NCBI GenBank assembly: GCA_964017145.1
Contig: OZ024843.1
Location: 1,913,001 to 1,977,000, forward strand
Length of the DNA: 64,000 nt
Source of the DNA: Agrocybe praecox
Lineage: Eukaryota; Basidiomycota; Agaricomycetes; Agaricales; Agrocybaceae
Reading direction: 5' to 3'
The notes below the pieces were generated by a model that saw only the letters and a program-made list of their open reading frames with translations, was not told the origin of the DNA and made no database searches. Positions 24,682 through 37,642 of the stretch are shown piece by piece (position 1 is the stretch's first letter; each line of letters starts with the position of its first letter). The position numbers were made by a program, and so were the translations under genes.

Positions 24682-25750
24682 TCATGCTTTCAGGGCTTTG
24701 ATTGTTACAGTGACACCTTTCTCTGTACGTTCGACGGTGACACTAGGCAATTGTGAGAAGGAGGAGGGGCAAGAGTATTGAAACACGTACTCAGATAAAT
24801 CTTTGATGATGTAGTTGGGTTTAGCGGCTTGAACTTGTTCCAATGAATGAGTAGTAAGAAGTGCAATAGTTTTGCATCCGGCTTTTCGACCACTGATGAT
24901 CCCATTCGGCGCGTCTTCAAAGACAACGCCTAAACAGAGCAGACAAGTCGAAGCGTAACATCAGTATACAGGAATGAAGAAAGTTGGCACATCGCGACTG
25001 ACACCTAGATGGATCCACTCCACATTTCTGAGCGCCCAAAAGATATGGATCTGGGTAAGGTTTGCCATTTGCCACGTCTTCGGACGCGACGAAGACTTCT
25101 GGAACAGGAACCCCTGCAGAACTCAGGGCGGAGGACGCGTACGCCCGCGTGGCAGACGTGCAGATTGCCCAGCATGGGTTTGGTAAGAAACGTCCAGCAG
25201 CGATCTAGAGGATCTTTCGTAGATTGATACGTGATCTTGTAAAACAAAGACATAAGTCAACGTACCTCCTCCATGACACCATTGACGCCCGGTAGAAGGA
25301 CAATACCCTGTCCACCCTGCTCGGAAGAAGAGGTAACGATCGCTTGTTCGAAGCGCTGGGCTTCAGCCTGAAGGACAGCATTAAGTCTCGATAACAACAG
25401 AGAACGAAATATGCATCGTACTTCCAAGATCTCGGGGTCTTCTATTCCACAATACTTTCTGAGATTGTCGACAGTGCGGACGCCATGAGCAGCTGTGCCG
25501 GAGACAAAGTCAAGATGGTATAACGTTAGGCGGCAGTGTACGGAAAGCTCACAACTCAAGATGTGGTCCACGTCTATGGATGGGTAAGATTTCCGAAATA
25601 AATTCCACGCGCCGACAACACCAGCGGTTGAATCAACCAAAGTGCCGTCCATATCAAAAAGACTGGGCAACGGTGATATCAGGAGTCGGTGATAAAATAG
25701 TGAATAGGACCGACATACATTGCGTCGAAGTGGAGGATAATGTCAGCCAT
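24682..25750 (-). CDS. HAD-superfamily phosphatase (Gpp/Dog-like sugar- or glycerol-phosphatase)
   Basis: Cytosolic Mg-dependent phosphomonoesterase. Exon 1 (MADIILHFDAI) joins across a short intron to LFDMDGTLVDSTAG, which carries the nucleophile Asp. Later exons give the cap domain (AHGVRTVDNLRKYCGIED), motif II CTSATRAYASSAL, the lysine region ASEDVANGKPYPDPYLLGAQ, and motif IV CVVFEDAPNGIISGRKAGC. The C-terminus TIKALKA ends at 24682. These features match glycerol-3-phosphatase and 2-deoxyglucose-6-phosphatase relatives (yeast Gpp1, Dog1). The substrate cannot be decided from sequence. The gene is divergent from Sec15, with 249 bp between the start codons. Confidence 0.9.
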
Positions 25751-25999
25751 GAAAGATGAGAAGAAGAGTGAAAGCCGATAAACCGGAATACCAAATTTTG
25801 AAAATGTCGGTTGTAAGTACCAAAAAGGGGAGTCCGGGGTATTTGGTTCTATGGATATTGCCAAACATTGATGCTCGGTGATTCGTTCTTGACAGCTCCG
25901 TTGTCATTCTATTGCCTTTTGTGATCTTTCACATCCAGTCTAACCTCGTTTCTCAATTGTCATCCTCTTCCTACGTGTCTATATTCTCTCGGTGCTCAT

Positions 26000-28959
26000 A
26001 TGCCTCCGCGAAGGAGACCGCAATTCACACAGGAACACATTGACCAGCAGCTCCAGCAGATCCATCTTCTCGACCCCTCTTCTTCTTCTGAAAATCTTGA
26101 GCAACTCGGCCCTATCATAAAGCAAATCCACAGCAACCGGCAACAGGATGCGTATCTCAGGGCCGTCCAGGGACTTATCGACTCCAAGGATGCTGAGATC
26201 GAAAGGATATGCAGTGATAATTATCAGGACTTTATATCCTCCGTCTCCACCTTGTTCAAGGTCAAATCTTACACCGACAAAATGAAAGAGGATATTTCGT
26301 CATTGGATGCAAGTGTTGCACAACTGGGCGGAGGCCTTGTCGAAAAAAAGCGCGCCCTTCTTCAATCAAGAAAGACTGCAGCAAATTTAGATGAAGCCAT
26401 TGACACTCTTCAGGCTTGTCTGCGCGTCCTGGATGTCGTGGACCGTGTCGGTGAAATGATCAAAGCTGGCAAGTATTGGAGTGCGTTGAGGGTTTGTCAT
26501 TCATATTGTCGTGTCGTATACATATTTTCAATCGAGATACATAATTTAGTCACTCGAGGACATTCAGAGTATGCCACCAACATCGCTGTCCCAAACACCT
26601 TTCTTCCAATATCTCTTGTCATCGCTGCCATCTTTGCGGGGTCAGATCAAAGACGCTGTTACGGCATCTATGAAGCAATGGCTACTGGAAATTAGGAATA
26701 TAAGTACAGAAGTCGGACGACTCGCGGTTGAGTCCATGGATGCACGTACCAAACGCTGGCGTTCACGACGAGAGAAAGATCATCTACTGCGATCCAATCG
26801 AGTCGGTAGTGCTGTTGAACTTGTCACTTACGAAAAGATTGAATGTAAGACTTTGAAAATTCGTTTATTTTGAGTCAATGTGCCTACTAACACCTTTATC
26901 TAACAGTTAATGTGCTTGACAACGACAACTTGCATGTAGACTTCAAGCCACTTTTTGAATGTATACATATATACACTACGCTCAATTCGCTGGCCGAATT
27001 GCAGAAATCATACCAAGCAGATCGAAAGGCAAGTAGTTTGTATATGCAGAACGACCTTTCATAAATTGTTTCGACAGGCCCAATCGGACCTGATTCTTCC
27101 CACACCACTTCCTCTCGCATCTCTTTCGTCTTTGACTCAAGAAATCTCGGGGTTTTTCATTGTCGAATCACACGTTCTCGAGACTACCAATACATTCCGC
27201 TCTTCCCGAGATGTGGAGGAACTCTGGGATGCACTTGTTGCTCGCCTGACAATGGCAATCAACGATGCCTTAATCAGAGAGTCCGACCCAGAAATTTATT
27301 TACGCGTGAAGGAAAGTTTGCTCAGCTTCATAATGACATTGGAGGTGTGTAGACGATCTATTATCAATGATTCGCACTTCACATGCTGATTGTACCCTGA
27401 CATAGAGCTATTCGTACTCGACCACTTCTCTTCAATCGTTCATTATAGTTTTGTTTGAAAAATACGCGAAATTGCTGGAATCACAATTCACAAAACGGTT
27501 TGAATTGGTATGTCTTGTGTCATTCGAGATATTTTGGTATTTGGTTCGATCCAGTTTCTAGATTGTACACGAAGATGAACATACACCGATGCGGGTCGAG
27601 TCTGAAGATTCTCTAGGAGAAGTCCTTGATGCCGTTTGGCTGAACGAAAATGAACGGAATGAGTTGAAGCAGTGTGTTTACTCTTTTGATTCGAGCTTCT
27701 GCGACCGTTCTGATACCCCCGCCAGACAAGGGACACAATATCCACTGCCATGGTCGCAGACCTTTTATCTTTGTTGTCAAGATGTAAGACTACCGTTACA
27801 GTCTCATGCTTATTACTGATATCCTCAAAACTCTACAGATTCGAGCGTTCATTCAGAAGTTTTATGCATTTGTTGATGGAGTATCCCAACATCATCGGGA
27901 CATTGACGAACTACTGAGCAAGGTTGGACTCTGAATATGGTCTGGAATTTTGATTTAACTTACACGGCATGTCTCGCCCTTTCAGTCCTTGGACTCGCTG
28001 TTAAGGAAGAGCATCGGAGAAACCATTGGTCAAAGATTAACGAACACGCAAAATCCTACACAAATCGCACAAATTATGGCCAATTTAGAGCATTTCCAAG
28101 TTGCCTGCGGAGAGTTAGAACGTTCATTGACAAATCTTCGGCATGTATCATTCCGTTCATGTGCTGATATGTTTTAAACTAACATTCTCATTTATCATAT
28201 AGGTCCACTCATCGAGGTGGTACCATCAGGCTATCGGCTATTCCTTCTTTCGAGGCTATCATCTCTCGCTCGCGTGCACGGATGTCGGGGCTCATCTCTT
28301 CCAAGCTTGATCAGTGCTTTGAATTGTCAGAGTATGATTGGACACCAAATGCACGGGAAACATCTCCAAGCATGTATCTTTATGAGCTAGTCAACTGGCT
28401 AACTACTGTCGTCGATTCTCTAATAATTAAGGAAACCTATAAAGAAGAAGCCTATAAAGGTGCCCTTGGGTACATTACAGATTGTCTAATGGTGAGTTCT
28501 CCGAAAGCTTCAAGATTACGGCTCCTTTTAATACGCGACCCATAGGACTTCTTAACCGGGCGTGATATTCCGATGATGAATGAAAATGCTATATCTAACA
28601 TACTCATTGATGTCGATTTTTTGGAAGACGAACTCAAAAGAATTGGAAGAACACACCTCTCATCTGTGTTTACTGAACTCCGACTGGTGGGTTTGTCCAT
28701 TATCACGTGAGATATGCTTGACAAATCTGGCGAACAGACCACATCGATTGTCCTCGGAAGCACTGTTCAAGAATACTTGGTTCCTGCAAACAGACATGCT
28801 TCTTATTCTGCCGTTAAACCGAAACGTCTGCAAGCACTTCTGGAGAAGCTCGCCCGTTTTGGATCTACCCAAAGAGATTCCGCCGGGAGAGAGCTAGGGG
28901 AGAGGCGCCGGAAAGAGGCAGAGGCCGTTGGACGTGTATTTCCTGGAGAAAGTCGCTAA
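26000..28959 (+). CDS. Exocyst complex component Sec15
   Basis: Subunit of the octameric exocyst that tethers secretory vesicles to the plasma membrane; Sec15 is the effector of the Rab Sec4. The first exon starts MPPRRRPQFTQEHIDQQL and carries the coiled-coil N-terminal part (DNYQDFISSVSTLFKVKSYT, KKRALLQSRKTAANLDEAID, LRVLDVVDRVGEMIKAGKYW). Later exons contain the family segments LSQTPFFQYLLSSLPSLRGQ, DALIRESDPEIYLRVKESLL, WSQTFYLCCQDIR (spliced), and the C-terminal FLEDELKRIGRTHLSSVFTE. Introns of about 50 nt interrupt it at least ten times; the end is RVFPGESR, stop 28959. No disruption is seen. Confidence 0.93.
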
Positions 28960-29280
28960 TTTTTGGTTTCGCCCTGATTTGCGTATACATTGTAATTTTC
29001 CGATTCCAGTTGCGTGTAAAGTATAACACGTAAATTATAACCACTGTCTAATACGAAAGAGTGATTCAGAGCCTACATGTCAGATCAAGACTGAAATAAA
29101 ATGGATAAAACGACAAGAAAAGTGGAATAACATTGGCCTGGGAGACTAAATGAACTAAGAAGCAATGGATGAACACAGAGTGAGATAAACAGCGGTGAAT
29201 ACGTTTTCGGTATCGTGAAGGGATCGTGACACGTGTAACAACGCTAATAAGGTACCCAAACTTGAAGGACAAAGAATTGT
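28960..29280. other. Convergent 3' region of Sec15 and Arf1
   Basis: 320 bp between two convergent stop codons, presumably both 3' UTRs. No coding or repeat signal. Confidence 0.5.
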
Positions 29281-30106
<826 letters not shown>

Positions 30107-30682
30107 GGTTACAGAGAGGAAGAGGAATACGAGAAAGTTGAAAAGTTGGAGGTGGAAGCTAAGGACAGCGAATGGGGACCTGAGCTTGGTCGTCTGTTTG
30201 CGTGGGATACAAAGATTGAAATTCCGCTATGGGCAAACACCGCCCGACTTTTATACCACCCTTGATCCCTCCTGCCACGTATTTTATTCCTCGACACCGC
30301 AGTATTTGTCTGCGCAACGAGTACAACTCAAGTCATATCGACACGGATTTTGTCATCTGAGGCATATATCATACGTAGCGGCCTCGACGCTTATCGGATT
30401 TTGCCAAATCCTGGCAATAAATATACGACTCGCTTTTGACTTTTTATTTTTGAAAATTTTAAAGTAAGAGAAGCTTCGAACGAGTTCACTTGTATGGTCG
30501 TAATAATTTATATTCGCATAATACATAAATATCAAATTGGCCTATTGAATAGATATGTACAGAACTTGTTCAAACGAAGTGGGTCATAGATAGGCAGAAT
30601 AAATAAATAGTAGGTAAAATATGACTTTCGACTGCAACGGTCGATTTTCTTTCTTCGGGCACTCCCAAAGACGTAACACCTT
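30107..30682. promoter_or_regulatory. Arf1 upstream region
   Basis: About 575 bp between Arf1 and the stop of the phosphatase gene. Immediately before the Arf1 ATG the sense strand is strongly C/T-rich (about 30110-30180), a common feature of highly expressed fungal promoters. A further AT-rich tract lies at about 30420-30600. No gene is supported. Confidence 0.4.
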
Positions 30683-31383
30683 TCATCTTCTCATCCCTGC
30701 TGCCGCGAGCTTGCGATCCAACTGAGTGCGCCAATTGACATATATCCCATTGCTGGGAGATGGAGCGTATTGGCATAATTCAAATAGAACAAGTTGTTCC
30801 TGGAAGCCAGGGTTGGGCCAGATATGATCTCGTGCTATATCACGAATAAGCCGGGATATTCTAAAAATGCACTGAAACTATGGAGGCATACCATTTCTGA
30901 CCACTGACAGAGCTTGAGTAGAATTGATACGACGTGACCACATCACTACAGCGAAAGAAAACGTGAGTAATTTTTATATCATAATTAATGTGTGGCGTAC
31001 AGTATGCGGCGACCACTGCGGCACTTCTGGAAATGCCTTGAACACAGTGTACCAAGACAACTCCTCCAGACCTGAGAGCCTGGTCGATGAAGCGACAGGC
31101 TGATGGCAAATGGATCAAAAGATCTTCATAATCGATATCTTCGACCTCGATGCGGTAATGGCGTATTCCGGCCTCTGGTAATTCTGCGGGAATAGCTTCC
31201 CTGCAGACAGACAGGATATGTGTGATCCTGTTCTCAGTCAAAGAACGCGTCGAACGCGCAGCCATAATGCTACAGGGACAATCAATATGAGTTGATTGAT
31301 AATTGAAAGTGACTGCAGAGCCACACTCACTTTCCCAGGAAAAGCCTGTTTTCGATGACAGCATTGATGTTCTTCCAGACCAT
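30683..31383 (-). CDS. Dual-specificity protein phosphatase
   Basis: Cys-based phosphatase for phospho-Tyr and phospho-Ser/Thr. Exon 1 reads MVWKNINAVIENRLFLG and exon 2, from about 31265, continues NIMAARSTRSLTENRITHIL. The general-acid loop region is IRHYRIEVEDIDYEDLLIHL, followed by the P-loop VLVHCVQGISRSAAVVAAY with the catalytic Cys, the Arg and the family Ser. The third exon gives LMWSRRINSTQALSVVRN, joined to ARDHIWPNPGFQEQLVLFEL, and the end is DRKLAAAGMRR at 30683. The whole protein is a bare catalytic domain plus about 50 residues, like small DUSP12- or Yvh1-like fungal enzymes but without a zinc-binding tail. The substrate is unknown. Confidence 0.88.
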
Positions 31384-32496
31384 TTTCGGTGATTAGGTAT
31401 TACTGAGCTGTAGATCTCGACTTTAGTGGGTTTTTGGATGCTTTTTTGTCGTTCACCATGGCCTGTTATGTACCCTGCTGGATACAAAGACGGGATCGTG
31501 CATGACCGAATCTTTGGCTAGCGGAGAGAATGTCCAACCGCTCTTCAGTGTACGCGCCATGGCTCTAAGGACTCAACAAGAAAAAACATAATTAGCGGTG
31601 CCAGGGACGAGCGGCCAGATCTGAGGCACCGTGGCTATGCCATCAATAGACACGTGGGATACCTCATTGAGAAATGGATTTCGGAAAGCGTCCAGTTGAC
31701 TAAGGCAGTGTTCGAAGTGTGTTACCACGTTGTCCAGAAGGACGTCGTCTAGCGGCGTTCAAATCATCGATCCGAGCCTTGACAAGGATAGACGCCATTC
31801 GGGCAGATTCAATCTAGCTCATGATAAGCGCCAATCTTATTATTTGATAACGCAGCCGTTGCGGATCGCAACTCTAATGAAGTCACTTCACCAAAAAAAA
31901 GTCCACCAAATTTAAATCCGTATAGGATTTCGGTATTCACCTACAGCGGATTTATGAACTCATTTCGCGATTGCATTGTGGAAGAAGACGGAAAATGCAG
32001 GAAAATGGAGACCTTTTGACGTCCCACTCGTTGTTGAGAAATGTTTTCAAATCTTGGGCGATTTGCTATCTGCGGTTGCCTCATGGAAAAAGGGATGTCG
32101 CGATACATTCATAATTTTCATCGACATCTGATACGTGGAAAAAACATTAATGAATTATCAGTCTTCACTCACCCGGTAGACGACCAGCTGCAATGAGGCG
32201 ATGTTACGTAACTTAACGTCCACTTACCCTCAGCTTGAATTTACCCAACAGTGACATTGTCTATTAATGTTCAAGGGAACATTTGATGCCGACAGGTGTT
32301 ATCTTTCCTCCACAACCACCATCCCTGTCCTAGATTTCACATTATCGCCCCCAACTTCCATTATGAAAATCGAGTGGGCTTCTCATGTGGGTATCGCGAA
32401 TCTCTGGAAACCGGCCCATTGCGGCTGATTGCGGTTCTTTGACCATGCACATAGTACTACCCAGATGGCAGAAAGCGTACACCACCTCCGTCTGCC
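31384..32496. other. Long intergenic region without a supported gene
   Basis: About 1.1 kb between divergent genes. Short ORFs such as 31730-31915 are low in complexity and match nothing I know. It may hold leader exons of the small gene beginning near 32497. Confidence 0.45.
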
Positions 32497-32981
32497 ATGC
32501 ATGGTTGGCTGGCCAAAATGCGTGGAACTTTGCTAGGAAATGAGGAGCTCCGGTCAAAGGTATGACTACTGTTGTCTCCGCATGTGCAAGTGACGATGTT
32601 TGACGCCAGGGTATGAGGGAAATGAAAGCTGCTCGAATATACCGACAGCGAGAAGCAGCTAGAAAGAAACAACACACCTCCAATTCTGGCAAAGGCTTCT
32701 TTTCGTTCTTAGGCATTGGCAGTTCCAAAAAGCCCAAGGAAACAAAACCGAAACCCAAAGAGACCCCTCATGTCTTACAGTCTGCGAAGCAACAACACGG
32801 CAGTGCACCAACAAAGCCCAGTCACCACCAGCCATCTCATCGTCAAGACAGTCGAAGCAACGTCAGGCCACCACTGAGCCCAGCAGGCGCCCCACGGCGA
32901 TCGAGCCAACAAGGTCGTCGACAAGACTCGTATCACTCACAGCACACGTATACGGGACACCGCAGGTCGAGCCGTCGGTGA
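32497..32981 (+). CDS. Small basic protein, weakly CsbD-like, function unknown
   Basis: Two exons read cleanly through a GTATGA...CCAG intron (about 32559-32609). The first gives MHGWLAKMRGTLLGNEELRS and the second GMREMKAARIYRQREAARKK, followed by GKGFFSFLGIGSSKKPKETK. A His/Gln/Arg/Ser-rich, probably disordered tail ends HRRSSRR. The first 40 residues recall the K-x-x-G-x-x-x-G-N-x-E-L pattern of CsbD-like stress proteins and of small agaric paralogs, but this is only a resemblance. The start is the first ATG in frame; an upstream exon is possible. There is no transmembrane segment. I do not assign a function. Confidence 0.5.
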
Positions 32982-34235
32982 CGGTTATGGAAGTTGAAGC
33001 ATTGTTATGTTGCCTCGTGTACTGTGTGCCTATATTATATGGACCATTTAGTTTTTCTGCTGGATGGGTTTGCCTGTTCGGAAGGTCGCAAACCTAATAC
33101 CGAAAAACTGCTATGTCGTTTTGCACAATTGAGAAGGACTTTGTGGGTTGAATTCTTCGTTGATTCTTCGCGAAAACCAACACCGTAAAATGTGTAGTTG
33201 GAACAAAAGACGGATCACGAACACGAGGACCAAGATCGTCACTGGTCAGACGCTCTACCTGCCATCGCGATCATCCGAATCTAACAATACCAATCAATGT
33301 GGTTGGGGTATGTAATCAAGAGTCACGTGTTTAAGGCTTTTCAAACTTGGTAGCCGGAATGAGCAATGGCTATGCATCATCTCCCTCAAGCTTAAGTTCC
33401 TGACCTAACCCTGGGTTTATAGATCTTTTCGATCTCGACGCAATGCTATGACCTCATGGACAAAAGGGAGAATATCAAAGAGCGCTTGACGTCGTCCTTG
33501 TATTTCGACCCGTTTGTCAGTAAATACCAGAACGAGGCCAGAAGAGACGCCCTGGAGGCGGGGCCACGACTACCAGGTACCACATCCAAGAACATGTCTT
33601 GGAAATGCAAAAGACGAGAAAAGACGTCTTGCTTTGTACTTCGATCCCCATGAGTTATCATGAAGAGGCCCAGATTTATCCATCTGGAAAGCTAACTCGT
33701 AAGTTATCTGTCCTTTTCGCGTTTTCGGCCAACCATGTCACTTATTCCCATTCATCTCTTTCGACGATTTCGAAGTGACATACTTTTCACTTCGCTTACG
33801 ATGACCATGAACAATTCGAGTGTCAAATGCTTACAAGCTTGAGATCGTTCACAGCGGCGATTTTTTAAAACCTGAATTTTTTACTCTTCGTCCAAAAATT
33901 CATACAGTCAACTTCAAGAATGTTGCAAGAATATACTCATTGACAAGCGTCCAATACGACCGGAAAGGACTTTAATGGAGGTTAATGGGCGCGCCCGTGG
34001 AGCGCTCTTTTTTGCGATGGACTTAAGTATTCCCATCATTCGGCTCGATTCCGTCTATAACGGCAAGCACAGCGTGTACATTTAATCAAACACAACGTCT
34101 TAATGACATAACTATTAACAGGTGGCATATATAAAGGAGAGGGTTTTGAAACGAAGTAATCCCCCATTGGCGGTTCTTTGGTGCTGGCGCTGAAGATACC
34201 CTGGTATGCCACCATATCAATCTTTAGCATGGTCA
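32982..34235. other. Gene-poor stretch
   Basis: About 1.25 kb. Overlapping ORFs of about 65-70 codons on both strands at 33446-33661 show no recognisable domain and no splice partners. GGGCGCGCCC at about 33988 is palindromic. I see no inverted terminal repeats or reverse-transcriptase motifs, so a decayed element is possible but not shown. Confidence 0.4.
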
Positions 34236-34763
34236 ATGAACGTCGTCCATATCACCACGCTCTTGTTTTCACTTGCTGTCCTGGTGCTGTCCTTTCCCGA
34301 TTGCGGTATTTTCTCAGTGAGCAAGATTTAATGGTTATGTTATTCATCAGCTTATCCAAATTATCGTATGGAATCGCAGTTCTGCATGAATCCCATCCTC
34401 GCAATCGTGAATATGGGGTACAGCTCTACGATGCTCCTTCTAGCTTACAAAAGACCCGAAGACGCGCCGCTCCTATCAATCGGATACACTGTCACGGCAT
34501 ATCTGCTTTCGCTTGCATGGTTGGCAGCCTACACTGCGATGGCGGTCCTACTTTCCTGTCGAAAAAAAGATGCTATCCTGTTTGGCTTTCAAGTCATCGT
34601 CCCGGAAACATTCAAGAGTACTCAAAAACTGCAAATAATGCTTGATCCAGTATTATTTGCTCTTATGGGAAATGTTGCGATCAAAAGCACGGTTCACCGC
34701 CGACGATACGAATACTGCAACTCCAAAGAGCCAACACTACCAGAAGATATTTCGGAATGTTAA
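34236..34763 (+). CDS. Small multi-pass membrane protein, function unknown
   Basis: A two-exon reading fits best. Exon 1 gives MNVVHITTLLFSLAVLVLSF, then PDC; a GTATTT donor at 34304 and a CAG before about 34352 join it in frame to AYPNYRMESQFCMNPILAIV. The product of about 155 residues has three or four hydrophobic helices (residues about 5-22, 38-52, 62-90, 110-125), a layout reminiscent of MARVEL-like or other small tetraspanning fungal proteins. The C-terminus is basic then acidic (RRRYEYCNSKEPTLPEDISE). No domain is recognised. The first exon is an inference; the second is a solid open frame. Confidence 0.5.
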
Positions 34764-34936
34764 TGGGTGGTCTTTCGGAGACTCAAGCACATACATGGGA
34801 TGTCATTGCAACACTAATTATGATCGACGGTATCACTGCGTGTGTTATAAATAATAGCGATAGTATATCAGTGGATGTAAAATCCTTAATTAGATTGGAT
34901 AAATATTGGCCACGGTTGATTTCCACTGGGATAACA

Positions 34937-35932
34937 TTAGACAACAGATGGGGCGGTGAGTGATTCGTTCGAAATGACGTTCTTCTTTTTCTTTCTTCTT
35001 TTACGCTTTTTCTTCGGACTTGTCGACGATGTTCCCGCAGCAGCTTCATCTTCGGATTCAGCATCACTGGCGTGAATAGGCCCTGACAGATTAAGCAAGG
35101 GTGTTTTGAGTAATTCGATAGGAATATTTTTCTTTTGAGAGGGAGTTTTGGCGAGCGAATCTTGAAGAGTAATGTTTACTATTTGTCTGGATTCAAAAAA
35201 GTACAGAGAAAGGGGAGAATATTGACACCCACTAGTTTTGTGCTCGGAGACGGAAGGATTGGAGACTTCGGGCGTTCGAGATTTCGCAAGTAACTCAGGA
35301 TTTCGCTTTTTGGGTTTCGCAGGGGATTGTACTGTTTGTACATGATCGTTCAATATATTGAGAACCTCGTCGGAACTCTCTCCTTTTGAATCATCTGGAA
35401 CAGAAGGTGCAGCCGCTGGATGAATAATGGAATGCTTTGTTTCCTTGTCCTTCTTCTTTTTCTTCCCGTGGACGACGTTGAATGGGTCAAGTCTTGCTTT
35501 CTTTTTGACAGTGCTTGCTTTACTTTCCACTTCGTCGTCCGAATTAGCTTTCGAAAGGGAAGGGAGAGTATCCTCCTCTTCGCGAGACCGTTTTTTACCG
35601 GCTAGCTTGCCTTTAAGACGCGCAGTTTCTCTTGTCATACTGGTTTGACCTCCTTCTCGCGGGGTAGCACCAACACCTAATCTTAAAGCGAAGTCATGTT
35701 TACAAATGATGCTTTTTTTTCGCGATAGTTCACGCACCGCCTACCTAGGAGGACGTTTCATGTAATCCACAAGCTCCTGCTCCAGATTCTTTTTCCGCGA
35801 ACTCGTTGAAGATTTGTGTGGTGCCATCCATGAAGATACTAAATCTTGTGCGAAGGACATCGACAGGTCGATCTGGGCTTGAAGAGCCTCGGTGTCGATT
35901 GCATCTTCGTCGACAATATCTTGGGTCGGCAT
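34937..35932 (-). CDS. Lysine-rich nuclear or nucleolar protein, uncharacterised
   Basis: From the ATG at 35932 a conserved-looking acidic start (DEDAIDTEALQAQIDLSMSF) leads to AQDLVSSWM and, across an intron, YMKRPPRLGVGATPREGG. This arrangement resembles the fungal uncharacterised family DUF3245, but I am not certain. The rest is low complexity with repeated basic clusters (KKRSREEE, GKKKKKDKETK, KKKRKRRKKKKN) and Ser/Asp/Glu stretches, typical of nucleolar proteins. An intron near 35165-35235 rejoins DSLAKTPSQKK. It is divergent from Gemin2 with 286 bp between starts, so shared regulation with RNA-processing genes is possible. Confidence 0.72.
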
Positions 35933-36218
35933 ATTATAGCAAGAAAATTTCCATAAAAATAGAAGTAGATGGTATGTCGGAAGGTAATGGTGATGTCAAG
36001 ATAGAGCTAGAGAGACGACAAAAACAAGAGAAAGTTGAAGTCTCCAAAGCCGTTGGTAATCACGCACAAACGATGCGCTCAATGAGCCTGCGACTCGGGG
36101 TGCCTCACTGCTATACATGACCAGTACTCCTAAAGCAACCATTTTCTACTCAAACAACTTCCAACGTTTTGAAAAGTTTTGATTCGTTTGTTTCTACTGC
36201 TCTATTCCTCGAGATAAA

Positions 36219-37531
36219 ATGTCTTCGTATAAACGCAAACGGATAGATTTGGACGATTCTGATGAGGAAGGACCGTCCTATGGTAAACAAATTCTACCTG
36301 TGGCAAATCTCCCGGAAGACTTCAATGAAGAACCTTTGGATGGTATGCAATACTTGTTTATGGTGAGGTGAGTTTCCGAGGATTCCTCTTGCCTTTTCTT
36401 TTCTATCTAAACTATAATGCCTCCCAGACGTGATGCGCGGCTCCTGCCTGGAACTGTACGCGTGCAAAATCCTTACGAAACAGCAGCACAGCCCATATCG
36501 CAAGAACCAACTACTGATGCAACTCCTCGATCCTGTCTCCCATTGTCAGAATGGAGAGAAACATTTGAGTACCGTTTCAAAAACTTTCGGAAGGTGGGTA
36601 TCCTTCACTCAATCAAGTTCTTTTCTAACCTATATCCAGAATTTCAATCAGCCCACCATACATGTGGGTACCCGAATTACATCCCGTCGATTAATACCAG
36701 ACAAAAAAGACAGGGATCTGTGGTGGGCTTTTCTATCTGGGAAACCCGAATCAGAATGGAATCCTTCAAAGAAGGCTAAACAAAATATGAAGAAGCAACA
36801 GTCTTCTGCTCAAGGACTGCGATCCTGGGAGGACGATAATCAAGAAATGACAACTTCTTTACCTTACAATTATTGGCAACAAGCTGATGATGAAGGCGAA
36901 GTCGAACAAGTTTTGAAGGTAGACCCCGCGGAAACCTTGCCTAGCCCTGAGGGTACCCCTGTACCCTTAGACTTTCTCGAAGGATTGGCTCAGCCTTATG
37001 AGGTCCCGCTATCCTCGACATCAAAGGTTTTGGAAGAAGTTTATACTCCTCGAGAACCTACACCAGAAATCCTCAAGTTGATTGATGAAGTAAGTATCGG
37101 GCTTTAGCAATCATCTCATTTTCTTTACTGATGAATGTGTTTACTAGCGAACTGCCTTACACCTTCTCATGTATTTTACACACTGGATAAATCTACATCT
37201 GAAGACGTTACCAGATTCTAGCCACTTGCTTACGGAAAGTCATGCAAGGTGGATTTTCGCCCTGTTATCACGAATAGACGACTTTATCTCGGCCGATGAT
37301 ATGCATCTTCTGCGAAACCTTGCTCGCGCTTGTCTTGGACTTCTTCAGCAGGTGAAACTGGAGAAACAGCACACAAGTATACGTCATCGACCAAATTCCT
37401 CAAAGAAAATGGACGACGCGTCATGCTGGATCATTCTTACCACGATTGCTGAGATTTGGAAGCAACGGGACCTTTGGGTTGATGCTGAAGACATGTTGCG
37501 AAAGCTCTCAGCAAAGCACGTCTCCGCTTAG
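36219..37531 (+). CDS. Gemin2/SIP1 (survival motor neuron-interacting) homolog
   Basis: Component of the SMN complex that loads Sm proteins on U snRNAs. MSSYKRKRIDLDDSDEEGPS is followed by YGKQILPVANLPEDFNEEPL and, after an intron, VRRDARLLPGTVRVQNPY. Then comes the conserved central helix WRETFEYRFKNFRKNFNQPT. IPDKKDRDLWWAFLSGKPES is a family hallmark, as is the C-terminal domain TALHLLMYFTHWINLHLK with WIFALLSRIDDFISADDMHL and LRNLARACLGLLQQVK. Stop at 37531. The full-length domain order supports a functional gene. In S. cerevisiae only the distant Brr1 remains, so retention of a canonical Gemin2 fits a basidiomycete. Confidence 0.9.
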
Positions 37532-37642
37532 AACTTTGACTATCGACATCATGCTTCTTCCCTTTTCTTTGTGGTATGGTACATAACCTCCTGTATACCT
37601 ACAATTGATGAAAGTTCACATTTACTAAGGTCATGTCTGCCG

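Noticed and set aside
33446..33661. Overlapping ORFs on both strands as a possible gene
   Set aside because: Under 75 codons, no domain, no splice partners, no conserved feature.
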